From a virus, in the IMG/VR virus record IMGVR_UViG_3300046449_000348, positions 1 through 42,441 of that record: a stretch of 42,441 nucleotides of DNA; one strand, given 5' to 3'. A program made the translations under genes and the position numbers. Below, one piece after another: positions 37,643 to 42,441 of the stretch (its first letter is position 1; every line of letters begins with the position of its first letter). A model generated the notes under the pieces. That model worked only from the letters and a program-made list of their open reading frames with translations. It did not search any database and was not told the origin of the DNA.

Positions 37643-37701
37643 TCTGGCTGGCCCTCACACTGGCCGCTCTGGCTGCCCTGTTGATCTGGTGGCTGACGTG
37701 A
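37639..37701 (+). CDS. 20-aa hydrophobic membrane microprotein
   Basis: The frame reads MIWLALTLAALAALLIWWLT then TGA. Its ATG overlaps the endolysin TGA (ATGATC), and its stop overlaps the Rz-like start (TGATG), so both ends are in the tight coupling seen across the cassette. The whole peptide is one hydrophobic segment flanked by Trp residues. It could be a mini-holin, antiholin or pinholin-like peptide, or merely a translational bridge. Coding status is supported by context only. Confidence 0.5.
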   Translation: MIWLALTLAALAALLIWWLT

Positions 37702-38024
37702 TGACCAAGGCAACGCTTATCGCTCTGTGCGCCGCTCTGCTGGCGTGTCTCGGGCTGGCAGGGGCCTTGTGGTGGCAGTCAGGCACCGTCGATGACCTGA
37801 CCGTCGAGAACGCCCGCCTGAGCCGGTCCCTCACAGCTCTGTCCGAACAGGCAGAACAATCGGCCCTGGCGCGTGAGGTGGAGCGTGCCCGTGCCGACCG
37901 CTTCGCCGCCCGCAACGTCACCCTTACCGAAGCCGTTGAACAGATCCTGATAGGAGGGATACCCGATGCGATGCTTGATCCTGATCTTGCCGCTCTCATT
38001 AATGGGCTGCGAACCGAAGATTGA
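37701..38024 (+). CDS. Rz: Rz-like inner-membrane spanin
   Basis: This 107-aa protein has an N-terminal membrane anchor (residues 4-24, LIALCAALLACLGLAGALWW) and a periplasmic coiled coil (VDDLTVENARLSRSLTALSE onwards), the standard plan of Rz-type spanins, which fuse the inner and outer membranes after the wall is cut. The start overlaps the microprotein stop. The Rz1-like gene begins inside it in another frame, which is the typical lambda-like nesting. Confidence 0.82.
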   Translation: MTKATLIALCAALLACLGLAGALWWQSGTVDDLTVENARLSRSLTALSEQAEQSALAREVERARADRFAARNVTLTEAVEQILIGGIPDAMLDPDLAALINGLRTED

Positions 38025-38199
38025 ATACGTCCCGATCAAACCGGACATCCCGTCAGAAACCCTGACCCCGTGCCCCATCAGCAAGCGCAAGGTCCAGACG
38101 GTAAACGAGCTGGCCGCGTTGGCGACTGAGCACCTTCTGTCAGCCGAATGCGCCAACGGTAAGATCAAGGTCATCGCCAAGGTTCTCGGCCCACAATAA
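37966..38199 (+). CDS. Rz1: Rz1-like outer-membrane lipoprotein spanin
   Basis: This 77-aa protein has a signal peptide with lipobox LMGC (Cys15) and then a Pro-containing polar region (EYVPIKPDIPSETLTPCP). It overlaps the Rz-like gene by 59 bases in a different frame. Lipidated at Cys15, it would be anchored in the outer membrane and meet Rz. The long C-terminal part (to 77 aa, with a predicted helix) is larger than lambda Rz1. It is the last gene of the late operon. Confidence 0.8.
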   Translation: MRCLILILPLSLMGCEPKIEYVPIKPDIPSETLTPCPISKRKVQTVNELAALATEHLLSAECANGKIKVIAKVLGPQ

Positions 38200-38223
38200 G
38201 CAAAGTCCCGGTTCTCATTCGAA

Positions 38224-38279
38224 ATATCCAAGCGTCCGAACAAGAATTGGATATCTGGAAGACACTGAAAGTATTCAGT
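38224..38279. other. Inverted repeats in attR phage arm
   Basis: ATATCCAA (38224-38231) pairs with TTGGATAT (38247-38254) and ACTGAA (38264-38269) with TTCAGT (38274-38279), in the 132 bp between the last phage gene and attR. AGCGTCC within the first loop also occurs at 921-927 near attL. Likely roles: end of late transcription or integrase/accessory-factor sites. No T-run is seen. Confidence 0.4.
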
Positions 38280-38331
38280 AAAATTTATCACGTTGTGTTG
38301 CGCAAGTGACTGAATTTGCTGAGTTTATAGA

Positions 38332-38382
38332 TGATTTGTAATCAGTAGGTCCGCGGTTCGAGTCCGTGTGGGGGCACCACTT
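38332..38382. repeat. attR: 51-bp direct repeat of tRNA-Thr 3' half
   Basis: Exact copy of 811-861, representing the displaced original 3' half of tRNA-Thr. The 5' half is missing here, so no tRNA is made. It marks the right boundary of the prophage. Confidence 0.95.
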
Positions 38383-38457
38383 CTTCCCTGATTTCAATAC
38401 ATTGACAACTTTAGGCGTCGCCGCATCCGCGATGCATTTCCCACTTTTGTGCGTACC

Positions 38458-39024
38458 TCACTGCTTGGCGCGCGGTAGGGGGATGATGTTTGATTTTCGT
38501 TTCATCCGCGCAAACTCCACCTGGGCGGCGTCTTTGCAGGTGGGGCAGATAGAATAGCTTTTGGCGAAGTTATCCGCATCTGGCGGGGTGCGCAGATCGA
38601 TCCATTTGTCGCCGATCTGGAATGCGCAGCAGACCGAACATCGCGTGGTATCGTAGTATTCCTCAAAGGCGCTGACCGTAGGGTGAGGGGGGCTGGTGAT
38701 CGCATGGACAAGCATACTGCCGATGGTCAGGCTATCGTCGGGGGAGGGCCAGATCGTCAGCCGGTACAACCGCCGCACATCCGGCCCGTCACAGCGGTAA
38801 AGGATACTGAACAGTTGCTGTTCGATCCGGCAGGCCTGAAACACGCCGAACAGATAGGTACGCGTGTTGGCCCCTTCGACGAAATCCCAAATCTCCCGCC
38901 CCAGCACATGGGTAGAGGTCGCCCCCGGCGCGTCATTCTCTATGGCGAAGGCGTCCCATTCGGACCCGACAGAGATGATCCGATCCTTGCTGTCCACGAC
39001 ATAGCTGTTTGTCTTGAGGTCCAA
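38458..39024 (-). CDS. PAS-like protein with two CxxC pairs
   Basis: This 188-aa host protein starts MDLKTNSYVVDSKDRIISVG; the pattern VVDSKDRIISVGSEWDAFA and later GREIWDFVEG resembles a PAS sensory domain. The C-terminal half has RCSVCCAF and SICPTCKDAA, two CxxC pairs that may bind zinc. It lies 129 bp downstream of the histidine kinase on the same strand and could act with it. The gene is the first complete host gene after attR. Exact function unknown. Confidence 0.65.
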   Translation of the reverse strand: MDLKTNSYVVDSKDRIISVGSEWDAFAIENDAPGATSTHVLGREIWDFVEGANTRTYLFGVFQACRIEQQLFSILYRCDGPDVRRLYRLTIWPSPDDSLTIGSMLVHAITSPPHPTVSAFEEYYDTTRCSVCCAFQIGDKWIDLRTPPDADNFAKSYSICPTCKDAAQVEFARMKRKSNIIPLPRAKQ

Positions 39025-39153
39025 TGAAAATGCCCTTGGAAAAATTTCAGGTCATAAACAGGATCATCGTTACGCTAGGTCATCATAAGCGCGAAACCGG
39101 TGCTTGCCCAAATATTTATCGTTAGAATTTAAAGTACCGCGCCCCTCTGCGCC

Positions 39154-41247
39154 TCAAGCCGTCTTCTGGATATCGGTCGCGCCGGTGCAGGGCAGCGTCA
39201 GACTAAAGGTGCTACCGACGCCCAGTTTGCTTTCCAGTGACAGCGATCCGCCGTGCAGCTCTGCCAGCTGCTCGGAGATGGCCAGCCCCAGCCCCAAACC
39301 GCCGTTTTGCCGTGTCATGGACCCGTCAACCTGTTGGAAACGCTGGAACACACGGCTCGCGTCCTCCTCTGCGATGCCGTTGCCGGTGTCAGTGACGCTG
39401 AACACGATCTCGTCGGTGGAATGTAGCATCGACAGGTGGATTTTGCCTTCGCTGGTGAATTTGATCGCATTTGTAATCAGATTGTACAGGATTTGTTTGA
39501 CGCGCACCTTATCCGCTACGGTGGCAGCAGGGCCGTCGCCGGCATAGGTGAGGGTCAGCCCTTTTGCCTCTGCGGCGGGTCGCAGTTCTTGGGTGACGGT
39601 GCGGGCGATCTCGTCCAACTGGGTGGGGGCCATGTCCAGCTCTAGCTGGCCGCGGGATACTTTGGTCCAGTCCAGCAGATCTTCGACAAGGCGGATCATA
39701 TGCTGCGATGATTCCGCGATTCCGGCACCCTGATCGGTGATGAACTTCTGATACTCTATCGCGGCGGCAGCCGATTTCGGACAGCCACTGCCATCGGCGG
39801 TCAGCGCCGACATCAACCGCTGCGCCTGAGGCATCTTATCACTGTGCCGCATGAACGACGCACGGCCAAAGATCACGGTCAGCGGGGTGCGCAGCTCGTG
39901 CGATACGTTGTTCAGGAACTCGGTCTTCTCGCGGTCGGCGGCTTCAGCGGCTTCTTGCGCGCGCTTCTCGGCGGTCACATCCGTCCAGATGCCGACGGTA
40001 TAGCCGTGGGGGGTCTTTGCCTCTGTCACCTTGAGCCAGTTGTCGTTGCCGATGTCTTGCAAGAACGCCTGACCCGGATTGCGGAAACGTTGCAGCCGCT
40101 CGCGTACCCAGGCCTGTTTGCTTTTCGATCCGCTGAGGCTTTCGGTGCGGTTGGCCCAGTTGACCACAAGCTCTCCCATGGTGGCACCGGGGACGATCAG
40201 GTCGGCAATCTGGGGGTGATAGTCGCGGTACTTCTGGTTCACCACCATCACCCGTTCTTTGTCGTCAAACGCGATAAAGCCTTCGTCGATCGCGTCGATG
40301 GCCTCGGCCAGCAGGGCGTGGGCGTTGGTCTGGTTCAGCGCCAACCGGCGGAAAGCCAGCAGCACACCCAGCAGGAATATGGCGGAAATGAGGGCGAAAC
40401 CCACCAGGTTCCGGCTTTGTGGTGAATAGGCCGGCCATCCCGCGGCGGGGCGCACGGCGGCTTCCCATGTGGTGCCCAGAACGTTGAACGTGGTCACGAC
40501 GGGCTTGTCTTTGAGCGCGCTCAACCGGTGGTCGGGCAGGGCCTCTACCAGACCAGAGGCCTTAAGCGGGTGCAGCTCGAAACTATATTGCGCGGGGTCC
40601 GAGAAATCATGTTGCGGGGCTTGCAGCAGACCTTCCTGATCCATCACGACAGAGATGACGCCCCAGAATTGATCGGTGTTCAGCTCGGCGTTCGGCAGGA
40701 ACACAGGGTAGTGCATGATATAGCCGGTCCCGCCCTGCACAAGGTTCACACGGTCATCCACCACAGGCGCGCGGGTGCGGTAAGCTTGGGCCACGCTCGC
40801 CATCTGGGCGGGCAGTTGCCAGTATTTGACGCCGATCGTCTCGCGGTTATCCGTTTGTGGGAAACTGTGTGTAATCGACAGGTTAGGGGCCAAAGCGACG
40901 GCAATCACGTCAGGGTTGTGGCGCTGCAGGTCGCTCACGGTGCGCGCGATCTGACGCTCGTTGATCTCACCCGCCACGGCAAGCGTATTCTCGATGTTCT
41001 TGGCCACCAGCACGGCTTCGAAGAAACGCAGCTGGATCTGGTCGGCCACCGAATGCAGCGCCTGTTCCACCTCAAGGCGCAGCGCGGCGAGGTGATTGTC
41101 GCGGTCGAGCTTTACAATAGAATAGGCAATCCCGCCGATACTTGCGAGCAGGACAATCGTCAGAACGACGAATACCTTAGAGGCTAAATACCCCGTGAAC
41201 TTGTTGAGCAAAGTGCCACCCTCTTCCGTCCAGGTAGGCCGCCGCAC
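39154..41247 (-). CDS. Membrane sensor histidine kinase with PAS domain
   Basis: This 697-aa protein senses a signal and phosphorylates a response regulator not present in the window. A first membrane helix (about 24-46) is followed by a periplasmic CHASE-like domain, and a second helix lies at about 281-300. A PAS-type domain (DAIDEGFIAFDDKERVMVVN) is followed by HisKA with phospho-acceptor His in NNVSHELRTPLTV and an ATPase domain: N box NLITNAIKF, G1 DTGNGIAEED, G2 GGLGLGLAI. There is no receiver domain. GTG 41247 starts the longest frame; a TTG at 41211 behind GAGGGTGG is a plausible start giving a shorter N terminus. Confidence 0.9.
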   Translation of the reverse strand: MRRPTWTEEGGTLLNKFTGYLASKVFVVLTIVLLASIGGIAYSIVKLDRDNHLAALRLEVEQALHSVADQIQLRFFEAVLVAKNIENTLAVAGEINERQIARTVSDLQRHNPDVIAVALAPNLSITHSFPQTDNRETIGVKYWQLPAQMASVAQAYRTRAPVVDDRVNLVQGGTGYIMHYPVFLPNAELNTDQFWGVISVVMDQEGLLQAPQHDFSDPAQYSFELHPLKASGLVEALPDHRLSALKDKPVVTTFNVLGTTWEAAVRPAAGWPAYSPQSRNLVGFALISAIFLLGVLLAFRRLALNQTNAHALLAEAIDAIDEGFIAFDDKERVMVVNQKYRDYHPQIADLIVPGATMGELVVNWANRTESLSGSKSKQAWVRERLQRFRNPGQAFLQDIGNDNWLKVTEAKTPHGYTVGIWTDVTAEKRAQEAAEAADREKTEFLNNVSHELRTPLTVIFGRASFMRHSDKMPQAQRLMSALTADGSGCPKSAAAAIEYQKFITDQGAGIAESSQHMIRLVEDLLDWTKVSRGQLELDMAPTQLDEIARTVTQELRPAAEAKGLTLTYAGDGPAATVADKVRVKQILYNLITNAIKFTSEGKIHLSMLHSTDEIVFSVTDTGNGIAEEDASRVFQRFQQVDGSMTRQNGGLGLGLAISEQLAELHGGSLSLESKLGVGSTFSLTLPCTGATDIQKTA

Positions 41248-41381
41248 GACTTTCTGTCGTTGCTGGTTTGCCTGCCTTTGTCCCCTTTATTGACTGCATC
41301 ATTGTTTATCGAACGGACAAAATACGGGCGCAATCGAGGCATTTTGTAGACTTTTGCGCAAAGCGGTCATGCCGGTTACTT

Positions 41382-42176
41382 TCAGGCGTTTTCGGGGGTG
41401 ATCACGGGGGTGCGATGCTGTCGAAGCGCTAGGGCAAGCCCGTCGTTGGGGGCTGCATCGGTGATCAGATGGCCCAGATGCTCAAGCGGGGTTACCTGCG
41501 TCAGGTGACGTTTGCCGAACTTGCTGGCATCAATCAGGAAATGCGCGGCGCGGCTTTGGTCCAGCATGGCGCGTTTCACCTCGGCAAAGCCTGCGATGGC
41601 CTCGCTCACGCCTGTTTCATCCAGCGCGGAGGCCCCAAGAAAACACGCGTCGACATTGAAACCGCGCAGAAAGTCGCAGGTGGCAGTGCCGGTCAGCGCG
41701 GCCTCTGCATTCATATAGTCGCCGGGGGTCATGATCACCCGCACCCTGTCCGAGGCCCCCAAGATCATCGCCACCTGCAGGCTGTTGGTTAATACCGTCG
41801 CCGCCACGCCAGAAAGGGTCAGCGCCCGCGCGAATTCCATCATCGTGGCACCTGCGTCGATCATCAGCGTTTGCCCGTCTGTCACGCGTTTTGCGGCAAG
41901 CTGCGCCATCTGGCGACGTTCATCCACATGTTCGCGTTGACGTTCATCCAGCACGCTTTGCGCCCCCGGCGCGCGGGGGGAGGCCCCGCCGTAGGATTTT
42001 TGCAAAAGCCCCTGCGCGCTGAGCTCGGCAATATCGCGGCGGACGGTTTCGGTGGTCACATCAAAGCTGGCCGCAAGGTCCGATACACGCACATGCGGGG
42101 CAAGGCGCAGTTCCAGCAAAATCTGTGCGTGGCGCTCTGCTTTGCGCAGGTTTCGGCGTTCCGTTCCGGTATCCAT
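41382..42176 (-). CDS. DeoR/GlpR-family transcriptional repressor
   Basis: This 264-aa protein has an N-terminal winged helix-turn-helix (VRVSDLAASFDVTTETVRRD, then LLQKSYGGA) exactly of the DeoR signature, and a C-terminal sugar-phosphate-binding domain (IDAGATMMEFARAL, VLTNSLQVAMILG, SKFGKRHLTQV). Such proteins repress sugar or polyol catabolic operons until a phosphorylated metabolite binds. The ATG at 42176 is chosen for AAAGGAA seven bases upstream; a longer reading to 42221 would cross the operator region. It is divergent from the exported-protein gene at 42343, its likely target. Confidence 0.88.
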   Translation of the reverse strand: MDTGTERRNLRKAERHAQILLELRLAPHVRVSDLAASFDVTTETVRRDIAELSAQGLLQKSYGGASPRAPGAQSVLDERQREHVDERRQMAQLAAKRVTDGQTLMIDAGATMMEFARALTLSGVAATVLTNSLQVAMILGASDRVRVIMTPGDYMNAEAALTGTATCDFLRGFNVDACFLGASALDETGVSEAIAGFAEVKRAMLDQSRAAHFLIDASKFGKRHLTQVTPLEHLGHLITDAAPNDGLALALRQHRTPVITPENA

Positions 42177-42222
42177 TATGCGGTTCCTTTCGGCGGTCGA
42201 GGCGATGCAACCGACCGTCAAT

Positions 42223-42240
42223 ATTTGGCACTTGCCAAAT
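42223..42240. promoter_or_regulatory. Palindromic operator candidate for the DeoR-family repressor
   Basis: ATTTGGCA-CT-TGCCAAAT is an 18-bp palindrome with perfect 8-bp arms, centred in the 166-bp divergent intergenic region. Such symmetric sites suit dimeric or tetrameric DeoR-type repressors. Confidence 0.65.
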
Positions 42241-42342
42241 TACTAGGCGGAAAATGTTGCGAATCGAAAGCTTCAATGCTCGTATCGCGTAATTAATCGT
42301 GCAGCACACTCTGCGCGGGTATTCTCGGGGAGGAGAAACAAG

Positions 42343-42441
42343 ATGATCAAACGCAGCTTTATCACGGCGGGCCTGATGGCCGCTTTTGCCATGACCGGCA
42401 CCACCGCATTGGCCGAAGAATGCGCCGAGCGCGGCGCGCTG
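42343..42441 (+). CDS. Exported protein, 5' end only (probable transporter binding protein)
   Basis: Thirty-three codons are visible, starting MIKRSFITAGLMAAFAMTGT behind GGGAGGAG. Residues 1-24 are a typical Sec signal peptide with a cleavage site at about ALA-EE. The mature start EECAERGAL recalls periplasmic binding proteins of ABC transporters, and divergence from a DeoR-type regulator supports uptake of a metabolite. The substrate cannot be deduced from this fragment. Confidence 0.6.
   Translation, partial: MIKRSFITAGLMAAFAMTGTTALAEECAERGAL

Larger units (their letters stand above)
811..38382. mobile_element. Integrated temperate phage, T7-like virion module with lambda-style lysogeny control
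   Basis: The element is bounded by exact 51-bp repeats, the left one in tRNA-Thr. It carries in order integrase, excisionase, a repressor/Cro switch, replication genes, terminase, portal, scaffold, capsid, tail tubular proteins, ejection proteins, fibre and lysis genes. No transposon insertion, frameshift or truncated core gene was noticed, so it may be inducible. The virion genes follow the T7 order (connector, scaffold, capsid, tubular A and B, internal proteins, fibre), but there is no phage RNA polymerase or DNA polymerase. This resembles temperate podoviruses of alpha- and betaproteobacteria, as an inference from gene content. Confidence 0.95.

Noticed and set aside
38332-38382. Second tRNA-Thr gene at the right end
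   Set aside because: Only the 3' half from the anticodon arm is present; the 5' acceptor and D arm are missing. It is the att repeat.
1-42441. CRISPR array, retron, or diversity-generating retroelement
   Set aside because: No regularly spaced 25-40 bp repeats, no reverse transcriptase and no template/variable repeat pair near the fibre gene were seen on reading both strands.

Overview
The window is bacterial chromosome carrying one apparently complete integrated temperate phage. The high GC, the tRNA and the style of the flanking genes suggest an alphaproteobacterium of the Rhodobacterales (Roseobacter-group-like); this placement is an inference from protein character, not from a marker gene. 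The phage occupies about 37.5 kb (811-38382) between two perfect 51-bp direct repeats. The left repeat is the 3' half of an intact tRNA-Thr(UGU) gene (783-858), so the phage entered at the anticodon arm and restored the tRNA.

Left arm (949-5223, minus strand): two small genes, a tyrosine integrase, an AlpA-like excisionase, several small unknown genes, a repressor-linked membrane protein, and a helix-turn-helix/S24 repressor. A divergent Cro-like gene (5320) opens the rightward early region. The leftward promoter and the cro promoter region carry the same unusual element: three TGCA blocks exactly 9 bp apart, directly abutting the -35 hexamer.

Early/replication region (5764-11400, plus): two small unknowns, a protein with two SANT/Myb-like segments, a TOPRIM primase-like protein, two unknowns and a P-loop helicase-like ATPase. 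No DNA or RNA polymerase gene is visible, so host polymerases are presumably used. A 284-bp cluster of at least 12 CACAAC/GTTGTG repeats (11516-11799), with a 39-bp alternating purine-pyrimidine tract inside it, lies between the helicase and the terminase. It is a candidate replication origin or packaging site.

Late region (11844-38199, plus): terminase small and large subunits, a Tad2-like (DUF2829) candidate anti-Thoeris protein, a GNAT protein, a T7-type head-tail connector (portal), a Bbp19-like protein and a scaffold with RTX-like nonapeptides. A cassette of five small unknown genes is followed by the major capsid protein, a head-associated protein, T7 gp11- and gp12-like tail tubular proteins and four internal virion/ejection proteins, one fusing a muralytic domain to a DdrB/ParB-like domain. 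Then come a T7 gp17-like fibre adaptor, a tail fibre with duplicated beta domains and an SGNH esterase domain, and a lysis cassette: putative holins, M15 endolysin, a 20-aa membrane peptide and overlapping Rz/Rz1 spanins. In short, this is a T7-like virion module joined to lambda-style lysogeny control.

Host flanks: on the left, a sulfotransferase-like gene running off the edge. On the right, a PAS-like protein, a hybrid-free sensor histidine kinase, a DeoR-family repressor with a clear 18-bp palindromic operator candidate, and the start of a divergent exported protein, probably a transporter binding protein.
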